Assembly: GCA_015488975.1 (NCBI GenBank)
Contig: WFMT01000247.1
Span: forward strand, 1-18,388
DNA length: 18,388 nt
Origin: Campylobacteraceae bacterium
GTDB lineage: Bacteria > Campylobacterota > Campylobacteria > Campylobacterales > JALSKU01
Reading direction: 5' to 3'
The number at the start of each line of letters is the position of its first letter. Within the stretch, counting starts at the first letter, position 1. Positions 8,126 through 15,626 of this stretch are shown one piece after another. Under the pieces are notes generated by a model that was given only the letters and a program-made list of their open reading frames with translations, ran no database searches and had not been told where the DNA came from. The position numbers and the translations under genes are program-made.

Positions 8126-8210
8126 TATCTTTTCCTGATTATTTTTACAATATTATAGAATAACTTTGCTGAATATTTACAAATAAAGTCATAGTAATGT
8201 AATTTAAGAT

Positions 8211-8232
8211 TTAATATAGTATACTATATTAA
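8211..8232. promoter_or_regulatory. 22-bp perfect palindrome, candidate operator
   Basis: Half-sites TTAATATAGTA (8211-8221) and TACTATATTAA (8222-8232) are exact reverse complements with no spacer. It lies 25 bp before the ATG of the hemerythrin-like gene and contains TATACT and TATATT hexamers that could be its -10 box, so a dimeric regulator bound here would cover the promoter. It is about 85 bp from the ccoI start on the other side. The regulator is unknown. Confidence 0.6.
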
Positions 8233-8257
8233 GGAAAAGTTTATCGGAGGTTTTTAC

Positions 8258-8758
8258 ATGAGTTTTTTAAGTAAAGTATTTGGAAAATCCGACAATCAAG
8301 TAAAAAAGAAAGAGAAAGTAAAACTATCACACGATAGTGGCGTTCCATACAATAATGATTTGATATCTGTTTTAAAAAAAGACCACAAACAGTTAAAACA
8401 AGAGTTTGAAAAGATTATTAAATCCTCTAAAAATAAAAATTTTAAAATTTTAAAAAGAAATATAAAAACATTCAAAATTACATTTGAAATCCATAATTAC
8501 AGTGAAAAAATACAATTTTATCTTTACTTAAAAAACTATTATAAAGATATGAATGAAGAGAGTTTTATAAACAATATGGCTGACTCTGCCGAAAAAGTAT
8601 ATCAAGATATTATACATTTTTTAAAGAAATACGAAAGCATCGAATTTAACGACCAATATCACGAACTTTTTAAAAAAGAGTTAGAAGCTATAGAAAAAGT
8701 ATTAAAATCAAGAATTGATATCGAAGAATCAGAACTTTATCAATTATATAAAAAATAA
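8258..8758 (+). CDS. Hemerythrin-like (HHE-type) helical protein
   Basis: 166 aa, cytosolic, with a basic N-terminal tail (about 1-30) and then an all-helical region resembling the hemerythrin/HHE cation-binding fold. Candidate ligands are H43 in KKDHKQL, the H79-x3-E83 pair (IHNYSE), H120, and the EESELYQLY segment (E156, E157, E159). Where HHE proteins often have a second HxxxE histidine, this one has R152 (RIDIEESELY), so metal binding may be incomplete. The RIxxEExxLYxLY form is also like the related Rsd/AlgQ-type sigma-binding proteins. The ATG has CGGAGG seven bases upstream. It is a single gene divergent from ccoI, behind a 22-bp palindrome. Roles in oxygen/NO sensing or sigma binding are inference. 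Confidence 0.6.
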   Translation: MSFLSKVFGKSDNQVKKKEKVKLSHDSGVPYNNDLISVLKKDHKQLKQEFEKIIKSSKNKNFKILKRNIKTFKITFEIHNYSEKIQFYLYLKNYYKDMNEESFINNMADSAEKVYQDIIHFLKKYESIEFNDQYHELFKKELEAIEKVLKSRIDIEESELYQLYKK

Positions 8759-8759
8759 T

Positions 8760-8788
8760 TTGACAAAATCTTAAACTTATTATAAAAT
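8760..8788 (+). promoter_or_regulatory. Sigma-70-type promoter of rho
   Basis: TTGACA (8760-8765), a 17-bp spacer and TAAAAT (8783-8788) give a near-consensus promoter, the best in the window. The transcript would carry a leader of about 90 nt before the rho ATG. Rho genes are often autoregulated through the leader, but no specific attenuator structure was seen here. Confidence 0.65.
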
Positions 8789-8885
8789 ACATTTATCAAA
8801 ATTTTAGCAATATACAATCAAATCAATATACACATTGATTATACCTGCATTGCATACTTTTAATCTAAAAACTAAAGAAGGTAGA

Positions 8886-10238
8886 ATGAATACTTCGAGC
8901 AATTCAAAACAAAATGGACAACAAAAAAACGGTACCACTAATCATGGGAAAAAATATAACGGGAAAAGAACACATATTCCTGTTGAGGGTTATAAAATAG
9001 AAGAGTTAAGAAAAAAGACGATAACAGAACTCATAGATATAGCCGAAAATCTAAGTATTGAAAACCCAAATCAATTAAAACGACAAGATATAATGTTTGA
9101 GATATTAAAGTCTCAAACAACACAAGGCGGATATATACTTTTTACAGGTATTTTGGAGATAATGCATGACGGGTATGGATTTTTAAGAGCAGTTGATGAA
9201 AACTTAAGCGACAGTGCAAATGATGCTTATGTAAGTGCCACCCAAGTGAGAAAATTTGCTCTAAGAACTGGTGATATAGTAACAGGACAAGTAAGGCCTC
9301 CAAAAGATCAAGAGAGGTATTATGCACTCTTAAAAATCGAAGCGGTAAACTATCTACCGCTAAAAGAGAGCAGAAACAGGCCTCTTTTTGAAAATCTAAC
9401 GCCATTGTATCCAACAGAAAAGATTAAATTAGAATATGATCCTTTGAAACTGACAGGAAGAGTTCTTGATCTTTTTATTCCCATAGGAAAAGGGCAAAGG
9501 GCTTTGATAGTAGCGCCTCCAAGAAGTGGAAAAACAGAGCTTATGAAAGAATTAGCCCATGGTATTACACACAATCATCCCGAGATTGAGCTAATAGTGC
9601 TGTTAGTTGATGAAAGACCTGAAGAAGTAACAGATATGCAAAGAAGTGTTAATGGCGATGTTTACAGTTCTACTTTTGATTTAGCCGCTACAAATCATGT
9701 CAGAGTGGCTGAACTTGTTATAGAAAAAGCAAAAAGAAGAGTTGAAATAGGAAAAGATGTGGTTATACTACTTGATTCTATAACCAGACTCGCAAGAGCT
9801 TACAATACAGTAACTCCAAGTAGCGGTAAAGTTTTAAGTGGTGGAGTTGATGCAAATGCTTTACACAAACCAAAAAGATTTTTTGGAGCTGCAAGAAACA
9901 TAGAAAACGGAGGAAGCCTTACCATCATATCAACTGCACTTGTAGATACAGGCTCAAGGATGGATGAAGTCATCTTTGAAGAATTTAAAGGTACGGGAAA
10001 TAGTGAGATTATACTTGATAGACACATTTCAGATAGAAGAATTTATCCGGCAATCGATATTGTAAAATCAGGCACAAGAAAAGAAGAACTTTTGATTGAT
10101 AAAAATAATTTACCAAGAATTTGGGCATTAAGAACTGCAATTGCTCAAATGGAAGAGATAGAAGCTTTAAAATTTTTATACTCAAAACTTTTAAAAACAA
10201 AAAGTAACGAAGAATTTCTATCCATAATGAATGATTAA
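8886..10238 (+). CDS. rho: Transcription termination factor Rho
   Basis: 450-aa hexameric RNA-dependent ATPase that ends transcription of untranslated RNA. Seen: a short Asn/Gln/Lys-rich leader (about 1-35), the Rho N-terminal helical domain (EELRKKTITELIDIAE), an RNA-binding cold-shock-like domain with DGYGFLR, Walker A APPRSGKT at 210-217, Walker B VVILLDS at 292-298, and the Q/R-loop region with SSGKVLSGGVD and ISTALVDTGSRMDE. ATG at 8886 is preferred to an upstream TTG at 8835 because AGAAGG lies four bases before it and the extra residues look unlike Rho. It overlaps murI by 8 bp, so the two are probably cotranscribed. Confidence 0.97.
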   Translation: MNTSSNSKQNGQQKNGTTNHGKKYNGKRTHIPVEGYKIEELRKKTITELIDIAENLSIENPNQLKRQDIMFEILKSQTTQGGYILFTGILEIMHDGYGFLRAVDENLSDSANDAYVSATQVRKFALRTGDIVTGQVRPPKDQERYYALLKIEAVNYLPLKESRNRPLFENLTPLYPTEKIKLEYDPLKLTGRVLDLFIPIGKGQRALIVAPPRSGKTELMKELAHGITHNHPEIELIVLLVDERPEEVTDMQRSVNGDVYSSTFDLAATNHVRVAELVIEKAKRRVEIGKDVVILLDSITRLARAYNTVTPSSGKVLSGGVDANALHKPKRFFGAARNIENGGSLTIISTALVDTGSRMDEVIFEEFKGTGNSEIILDRHISDRRIYPAIDIVKSGTRKEELLIDKNNLPRIWALRTAIAQMEEIEALKFLYSKLLKTKSNEEFLSIMND

Positions 10239-10983
10239 AAACAATTTAAAAGCCGGCATATTTGATAGCGGAGTTGGTGGGCTTAGTGTAGTAAAAAGCC
10301 TTTTAGACGAACATCAATTTAGTGAGATTATCTACTATGGCGATACTGCTAGAGTTCCTTATGGTACAAAAGATAAAAATACCATCATAAGGTATTCTCT
10401 TGAAGCATTGGAATTTTTTAAAAATTTTGACATTGATATACTTATAACTGCTTGCAATACGGTTAGTGCTTATGCTATAGATGAGCTTAGAAAACAAGCT
10501 CCATTTGAAGTTATCGGAGTAATTGAGCCTGGTGTAATAGCGTTGCAAAATAAGCTTAAAGATAAAAATGCAAGTATATTGATAACAGGAACAAATGCAA
10601 CTATAAAAAGCGGTAAATACAAAAGACTCTTGAATGATAAAGGCTATAATAATATCTTAGAATTAGCGACAGGTCTTTTTGTTCCTTTAGTTGAAGAAAA
10701 AATATATAGCGGAAAAATCATGGATGCAACAATGGAGTATTATTTTGATAAAATAAAAAAACCTGATGCTCTTATCATGGGATGTACACATTTTCCGCTT
10801 ATCTCAAGCGAATATAAAAAGTTTTTCAAAGATACTGTTTTATTGCATTCAGGAGATGCGATAGTTGAATATCTTAAAAACAATTTTGATTTTAATGCAA
10901 AATATGAAAAAACAAATATCAAATACTTTGCTACAGAAAATCCCGAGCATTTGAAAAATATTGCCAAGGAGTGGCTTAAATAA
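10231..10983 (+). CDS. murI: Glutamate racemase
   Basis: 250-aa cytosolic enzyme that interconverts L- and D-glutamate to supply D-Glu for peptidoglycan. Both catalytic cysteines are visible: C75 in TACNTVSA and C185 in MGCTHFPLI. The N-terminal FDSGVGGLSV and YYGDTARVPYG motifs are intact. The ATG lies in the end of rho (8-bp overlap), so translation is likely coupled to rho. In C. jejuni, as I recall, murI lies elsewhere, so its place between rho and dnaX is a local difference. Nothing unusual in length or sequence. Confidence 0.96.
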   Translation: MIKNNLKAGIFDSGVGGLSVVKSLLDEHQFSEIIYYGDTARVPYGTKDKNTIIRYSLEALEFFKNFDIDILITACNTVSAYAIDELRKQAPFEVIGVIEPGVIALQNKLKDKNASILITGTNATIKSGKYKRLLNDKGYNNILELATGLFVPLVEEKIYSGKIMDATMEYYFDKIKKPDALIMGCTHFPLISSEYKKFFKDTVLLHSGDAIVEYLKNNFDFNAKYEKTNIKYFATENPEHLKNIAKEWLK

Positions 10984-10987
10984 ATCG

Positions 10988-10993
10988 TATAAT
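10988..10993 (+). promoter_or_regulatory. Possible -10 box for dnaX
   Basis: TATAAT five bases after the murI stop and 51 bp before the dnaX ATG, in the 61-bp murI-dnaX gap. No -35 match. A second weaker candidate, TAAAAT, lies at about 11017-11022. dnaX could also be read through from rho-murI. Confidence 0.4.
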
Positions 10994-11044
10994 CGATAAA
11001 AAAGCTAACTAATTGTAAAATATGAAAAAATAAAGAGGTTAAGT

Positions 11045-12652
11045 ATGTCAGAAGTTTTAGCACTAAAATATCGACCTAAGAATTTTGATGAACTTATAGG
11101 TCAAGACTCAATCACACAAGTCTTAACAGGTGCACTAAACAAAGGAAGGCTCTCTCATGCTTATCTTTTTTCAGGCTTAAGAGGCAGTGGTAAAACTTCG
11201 ACTGCGAGAATCTTCTCAAAAGCTTTAGTCTGTGATAATGGACCAACTTCAACTCCTTGTGAAGTGTGCGAAAACTGTAAAGCAGCCAATGAAAACAAAC
11301 ATATTGATATCATAGAAATGGATGCAGCAAGCAGTAGGAAAATTGATGATATAAGAGATTTGATAGAACAAACAAAATATAAACCTACAATGGCAAAATA
11401 CAAAATTTTTATTATTGATGAAGTTCATATGCTTACTCGTGAGGCTTTTAATGCACTTTTAAAGACTTTAGAAGAACCGCCAGAGTATATAAAATTTATC
11501 TTAGCAACAACTGATCCTTTGAAACTCCCAGCAACCATACTCTCAAGGACACAGCATTTTAGATTTAAAAGAATAAGTACTGAAAATATTAAGCATCATT
11601 TGGAATATATTTTAGATAAAGAAGATATAAAATTTGAGAGCGAAGCGCTTGATATGCTTAGCCGATCTGGCAATGGCTCTTTAAGGGACACTTTGACTCT
11701 GTTAGATCAAGCTATTATATATACAAAGGGTTTTATAGATGCTAAAAGCATAGCAAATATGTTAGGCTTGATTGATCCAGAGTACCTTGATAATACATTC
11801 GATGCCATACTAAAAAATAATAAATCAAAAGTATTGCAAATTATAAAAGAACTTGAGAATTATGAGAATGAAGTTGTAATTGATGAAATGATAGCATACT
11901 TAAGAGACTCTTTTTTTAATGAAGACATAAGATTTTCTACACTGCTATATGATAGATTTTTCAGGATTTTAAGTGAAGCTAAAAATCTGCTTTTTTTAAA
12001 TGCTGATAGTGGTTTTGTCTTATCGCTTTTATTTTTCAAAATGCTTGAAGCTACCAAGTTAAAAGCGATAGACGAACTTATAAATTCGATTGAAAACAAT
12101 ATAAAATATGATCAAACTTCACCTGTGGTTATTGATACAAAAAAAGAAATTGCCGCTAAAACTACAGAAAAATCAAAAATCAAAAATCAAAATAGTAAAA
12201 CAATAGATAATAAATTTGATAGTTTGAAAAAAGCTGTATATGAAAGAAACTATGATACTGGAAAATGTTTTGAAGAGAGTGTAAAGTTTATAAATTTCAA
12301 TAATGATACTTTGACACTTGAGAGTTGTACGAAACAAGAGTGCAAAAAAACCTTAAGATTTGCATCTGGAGTTATAAAGCATCTTGTAAAAGAAATTTAT
12401 GGTATAAATGTAAAAATATCTATGCAGCCATGCAGTAAAAGCGAAGATGAAGCAATCCAAATTGAGCAAAACAAACAAGAAGATAAAAAAAAAGATATGC
12501 CCACTGAGCCTATAACCTCATCTTGTGTGGCATCGCACCTTGAAAATCCTGACAATGAGTCTTCAAAAGAAAATATCTTAGACGACCCTTTTGTAAAAAA
12601 GGCTAAAGAGCTTTTTACACCAAATAAAATTATTATAAAAAGAAAAGTTTAG
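11045..12652 (+). CDS. dnaX: DNA polymerase III subunit gamma/tau
   Basis: 535-aa clamp-loader ATPase. Domain I: Walker A GLRGSGKT at 44-51, a zinc module with C63, C72, C75 and C78, IIDEVH at 123-128, and the arginine-finger region LSRTQHF at 166-172, where the usual SRC triad reads SRT. GSLRDTL marks the sensor-2 part of domain II. Domain III runs to about residue 365, followed by a Lys-rich linker and a tau-like C-terminal part. ATG at 11045 has AGAGG six bases upstream. The linker is rich in A-runs and carries three 7-bp tandem repeats. Several slippery sites are listed among the findings. The TAG stop is part of a dispersed repeat, and the facing gene ends nine bases on. Confidence 0.96.
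   Translation: MSEVLALKYRPKNFDELIGQDSITQVLTGALNKGRLSHAYLFSGLRGSGKTSTARIFSKALVCDNGPTSTPCEVCENCKAANENKHIDIIEMDAASSRKIDDIRDLIEQTKYKPTMAKYKIFIIDEVHMLTREAFNALLKTLEEPPEYIKFILATTDPLKLPATILSRTQHFRFKRISTENIKHHLEYILDKEDIKFESEALDMLSRSGNGSLRDTLTLLDQAIIYTKGFIDAKSIANMLGLIDPEYLDNTFDAILKNNKSKVLQIIKELENYENEVVIDEMIAYLRDSFFNEDIRFSTLLYDRFFRILSEAKNLLFLNADSGFVLSLLFFKMLEATKLKAIDELINSIENNIKYDQTSPVVIDTKKEIAAKTTEKSKIKNQNSKTIDNKFDSLKKAVYERNYDTGKCFEESVKFINFNNDTLTLESCTKQECKKTLRFASGVIKHLVKEIYGINVKISMQPCSKSEDEAIQIEQNKQEDKKKDMPTEPITSSCVASHLENPDNESSKENILDDPFVKKAKELFTPNKIIIKRKV
12168..12188 (+). repeat. Three tandem AAAAATC heptamers inside dnaX
   Basis: Three exact copies of AAAAATC, followed by a partial AAAAT, within the linker codons of dnaX (residues about 375-382). 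Since the unit is 7 bp, gain or loss of one copy would shift the reading frame. Confidence 0.7.
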
Positions 12653-12665
12653 TGCATAAGATCAG
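12647..12665 (-). repeat. Dispersed repeat copy at the dnaX / 109-aa gene junction
   Basis: On the plus strand GTTTAGTGCATAAGATCAG. Its reverse complement matches 3749-3767 with one difference, and its last 16 bases match 17900-17915 exactly. It supplies the TAG stop of dnaX on one strand and the TGA stop of the facing gene on the other, filling the whole 9-bp gap. Unlike the other two copies it has no large hairpin attached. Confidence 0.75.
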
Positions 12666-12991
12666 CTCTTAAATCCTAAAATATAATAAGTATTTTTTCC
12701 ATCAACCTTTTCAAGGGCTATTTTATATTTTTGCGCCCAATCAAGAATAATATTATCAACTGTTTTTATACTATTTTTTTCTGATTCGTTTTTTATTTTT
12801 AAATAATCATTTGAGTTTGACATAGCTATGTGGGCTTGAAAAGGTTTAAGTGCATCGCTTAATTGGACAATATGCTTTTGTATTGTTAAAAAATCTTTAG
12901 TATTTTTGATAATTCTTTCCATTTGAACTTTTACACTTTCATTAAATGAATATCCTAACTGAGTAAGCATCGCTTCAACCGTATATTTCAT
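12662..12991 (-). CDS. Conserved-looking hypothetical protein, unrecognised
   Basis: 109-aa, soluble, mostly helical protein with no signal peptide or membrane segment. I do not recognise the family and see no catalytic motif. The C-terminal part (ILDWAQKYKIALEKVDGKNTY then YILG) looks like a small strand-rich segment. ATG at 12991 is chosen over a TTG at 12994 because AAAGGA lies six bases upstream. It starts 15 bp after prfB on the same strand, so it is probably its operon partner. Its stop codon lies in the dispersed repeat and its end is 9 bp from the end of dnaX. Normal base composition and a proper ribosome-binding site support a real gene. Confidence 0.7.
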   Translation of the reverse strand: MKYTVEAMLTQLGYSFNESVKVQMERIIKNTKDFLTIQKHIVQLSDALKPFQAHIAMSNSNDYLKIKNESEKNSIKTVDNIILDWAQKYKIALEKVDGKNTYYILGFKS

Positions 12992-13006
12992 CAACCATCC
13001 TTTTTA

Positions 13007-14107
13007 TTATTTTTTTTCACTTTGTGAAATCAGTACATCTTCTAAAACTTTCGTAATATCGCCATCTAAAATTGCATCAACATTCGAGTATGCTTCATTG
13101 CTTCTATTGTCTTTTATCTGTCTATATGGGGCTAAAACATAGCTTCTTATCTGATGTCCCCATCCTATCTCACTTTTTTCTATACTATCTTTTTGTGATT
13201 GTTGTTTCATAAGCTCAAGTTCGTAAAGTCTTGATTTTAGCATTTTTTCTGCTGTTGCTCTGTTTTTATGTTGAGATCTGTCATTTTGACACTGCACTAC
13301 GATGCCAGTTGGCACATGAGTTATCCTTATAGCAGAGTCGGTTTTATTTACATGCTGTCCACCTGCTCCACTGGCTCTGTAAGTATCAACCCTTATATCT
13401 TTATCTTCTATGGTTATATTTATATCATCATCAACCTCAGGACTTACCATAACCGAACAAAAAGAAGTATGTCTTTTTGCATTAGAATCAAAAGGCGAAA
13501 TTCTTACCAACCTATGTATACCGTTTTCCACTTTTAAATAGCCGTAAGCATTCTCGCCTTTTATGATAAAACTGACATCTTTTATACCGGCTTCTTCAGC
13601 TGCTTGATAATCGAGAACTTCGACCTTAAATTCTTCTCTTTCCGCCCATCTGAGATACATTCTATAAACCATGTTTGCCCAATCTTGGCTCTCAGTTCCT
13701 CCAGCTCCAGGGTGTATAGAAACAATAGCATTTCTGTCATCGTCATCGCCACTCAACATCATATTGACTTCAAGTTTTGTTATAAACTCTTCAAGTTTTG
13801 GCGCATCTTCAAAGAGTGCTTCTTTAGTTTCTTCATCTTTTTCTTCATTTGCCATTTCTAAAAGCTCTATTGCATCATTGAGTGCATTTTTTGCTTTATC
13901 AAACTTGGCAAGCATTGATTTGGCACTGTTTTTTTCTTTTTGTAAAGCTCCGGCTTTTTTTGCGTCATTCCAAAATTCTTGAGAACTTTCTAATTCCTCT
14001 ATCTCTTTGATTCTGTTTTTGAGTTTTTTGGGGTTTATAATCTTTTCAATATTTTCTATTTTTATTATAAGTTTTTTAATTAGCTCGTTATATTCGTAAT
14101 TATCCAA
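13007..14107 (-). CDS. prfB: Peptide chain release factor 2
   Basis: 366-aa RF2, which ends translation at UGA and UAA. Seen: coiled-coil domain 1 (about 1-110), the stop-codon-reading tripeptide SPF at 204-206, which is the RF2 form, and the catalytic GGQ at 249-251 (RASGAGGQHVNKT). There is no in-frame UGA near residue 25, so the autoregulatory +1 frameshift of many bacterial RF2 genes is absent. Start is TTG at 14107, with AGGAG five bases upstream. The next in-frame Met (M65) would delete most of the first domain. It diverges from panC across a 66-bp spacer. Confidence 0.96.
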   Translation of the reverse strand: MDNYEYNELIKKLIIKIENIEKIINPKKLKNRIKEIEELESSQEFWNDAKKAGALQKEKNSAKSMLAKFDKAKNALNDAIELLEMANEEKDEETKEALFEDAPKLEEFITKLEVNMMLSGDDDDRNAIVSIHPGAGGTESQDWANMVYRMYLRWAEREEFKVEVLDYQAAEEAGIKDVSFIIKGENAYGYLKVENGIHRLVRISPFDSNAKRHTSFCSVMVSPEVDDDINITIEDKDIRVDTYRASGAGGQHVNKTDSAIRITHVPTGIVVQCQNDRSQHKNRATAEKMLKSRLYELELMKQQSQKDSIEKSEIGWGHQIRSYVLAPYRQIKDNRSNEAYSNVDAILDGDITKVLEDVLISQSEKK

Positions 14108-14123
14108 AAAATCTCCTAAGTTA

Positions 14124-14132
14124 TGTTATAAT
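14124..14132 (+). promoter_or_regulatory. Extended -10 promoter for panC, with overlapping inverted repeat
   Basis: TGTTATAAT is a consensus extended -10 (TG-N-TATAAT), about 42 bp before the panC ATG. An inverted repeat ATAATT-CAC-AATTAT (14128-14142) overlaps it. On the other strand TATAAC in the same place could serve prfB, so this may be a shared divergent promoter. The prfB part is weak. Confidence 0.55.
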
Positions 14133-14173
14133 TCACAATTATTTTACAAAAAAATTGCTTAAGGATACCTCTA

Positions 14174-14998
14174 ATGAAGATCTTTACAAAAACAAAAAAC
14201 TTAATAGAGTATATCTCGACTATAAAAGATAAAAAGATAGGTTTTGTTCCCACTATGGGAGCACTTCACAACGGGCACATATCTCTTATAAAAAGATCTA
14301 CTGATGAAAATGATATAACTATTGTCAGCATTTTTGTAAATCCGACACAATTTTTAGAGGGTGAAGATTTTAAAAAATATCCAAAAAAGATTGAGGCTGA
14401 TAAAAAAATATGCTCTTATGCAGGAATTGATATACTGTTTTTACCTACTGCCAAGGATATATATAGTGATGATGAGCCACATCTTTTAGCTCCAAGTATA
14501 AAAGGATACATTATAGAAGGCTACCGTAGGCCGGGACATTTTAATGGTGTTTTGCAAGTAGTATTAAAACTATTAAATATAACAAAGGCGAACAATGCAT
14601 ACTTTGGCAAAAAAGATGCGCAACAATTATATCTTGTAAAAAAGATGGTAGAGAGCTTATATATACGAACAAATATAGTTGAATGTGATATAGTAAGAGA
14701 AGAAAATGGCTTAGCTCTTAGCAGTAGAAATATTTATTTGACAGATATAGAAAAACAAAAAGCATTATGCATATCAAAATCTCTTAAAAAAGCAAGTGCT
14801 CTTGTAATCAATGGAGAAAGAAATGTTGACAGCTTAAAGAATATAATTTTGCATGAATTAAAAGAAGTAAGAATTGAATATATTGAAATTGTTAATAGAA
14901 ATTTTGAAAAAATTGAAAAAATTGAGATAAATAATAGTATTATTCTTATCGCCGTATATGTTGGAGCTACAAGACTTATTGACAATATATGGATATAA
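14174..14998 (+). CDS. panC: Pantothenate synthetase (pantoate--beta-alanine ligase)
   Basis: 274-aa cytosolic enzyme that joins pantoate and beta-alanine with ATP, the last step of vitamin B5 (coenzyme A precursor) synthesis. Seen: the nucleotidyltransferase signature PTMGALHNGH at 26-35 (HxGH type), FVNPTQF, GKKDAQQLYLVKKM, and the ATP-loop segment LALSSRN (KMSKS-like). The length is typical. AAGGA lies eight bases before the ATG. It is first in a run with the flavin reductase-like gene (28-bp gap), rimO and tilS. Confidence 0.97.
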   Translation: MKIFTKTKNLIEYISTIKDKKIGFVPTMGALHNGHISLIKRSTDENDITIVSIFVNPTQFLEGEDFKKYPKKIEADKKICSYAGIDILFLPTAKDIYSDDEPHLLAPSIKGYIIEGYRRPGHFNGVLQVVLKLLNITKANNAYFGKKDAQQLYLVKKMVESLYIRTNIVECDIVREENGLALSSRNIYLTDIEKQKALCISKSLKKASALVINGERNVDSLKNIILHELKEVRIEYIEIVNRNFEKIEKIEINNSIILIAVYVGATRLIDNIWI

Positions 14999-15026
14999 TA
15001 TAGATAGTTAATAAAAGGGAGATTTT

Positions 15027-15617
15027 ATGTTATTTGATTATGACAAGATAAGTATTGCAAACAGATATAAGCTGATGGCAGGCAGTATAATACCAAGACC
15101 GATAGCTTGGATAGTAACTAAAAATTCAAATGATACAGTCAATATAGCACCTTTTAGTTACTTTACCGGACTCTCTTCAAATCCTGCTACTTTGATAGTC
15201 TCCATAGGTCATAAAAGTGATTTGGAACCAAAAGATACTTTAAAAAACATAAGAGAGAATAAAAAATGCACCTTATGCCTGGTAAGAGAAGAGGATTTAG
15301 AACTTATGCATTTTAGCTCAAAAGAGTTAAAATCTACCATAAGTGAAGCTGAAGCATTCAATATACAAACACTTAATATACAACAGGACTTTCCTCCTGC
15401 AGTAAGTAGTTCACCAATCGTATTTTTTTGTGAGCTTTACAAAGAGATTGATTTGGGAAACAGTAAAACAGTTCCACTTATTTTAGAAATAAAAAAAGAG
15501 TTTATCAAAGATGAGGCAGTTGATGAAAAACTTAGAGTTTCTTTCAACCCTGTTTCAAGACTTGGTGGAGAATATGCTTTTTTATCAAAACATATAAAAC
15601 CGCCTATAATACCATAA
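15027..15617 (+). CDS. Flavin reductase-like (FMN-binding split-barrel) protein
   Basis: 196-aa cytosolic protein of the flavin reductase-like family, related to the DIM6/NTAB group. Seen: IPRPIAWIVTKN at the start of the barrel, NIAPFSYFTGLSSNPATLIVSIG (FMN-binding loop), and KDTLKNIRENKKCTLCLV. These proteins bind FMN; the true substrate is usually unknown. GGGAG lies before the ATG at 15027. It sits between panC and rimO with gaps of 28 and 9 bp, so it is cotranscribed with them, but the neighbours do not suggest a shared pathway. Confidence 0.85.
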   Translation: MLFDYDKISIANRYKLMAGSIIPRPIAWIVTKNSNDTVNIAPFSYFTGLSSNPATLIVSIGHKSDLEPKDTLKNIRENKKCTLCLVREEDLELMHFSSKELKSTISEAEAFNIQTLNIQQDFPPAVSSSPIVFFCELYKEIDLGNSKTVPLILEIKKEFIKDEAVDEKLRVSFNPVSRLGGEYAFLSKHIKPPIIP

Positions 15618-15626
15618 GGAAGAATA

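Noticed and set aside
8835..8885. Upstream TTG start adding 17 residues to Rho
   Set aside because: The added residues do not look like Rho, and AGAAGG lies just before the ATG at 8886.
13671..13982. Plus-strand open frames opposite prfB
   Set aside because: Serine-rich antisense shadows of a conserved gene, with no start signals or recognisable domains.
14008..14107. Programmed +1 frameshift in prfB
   Set aside because: The frame is continuous from the start, with no in-frame TGA near codon 25 and no CTTTGA shift site in this part.
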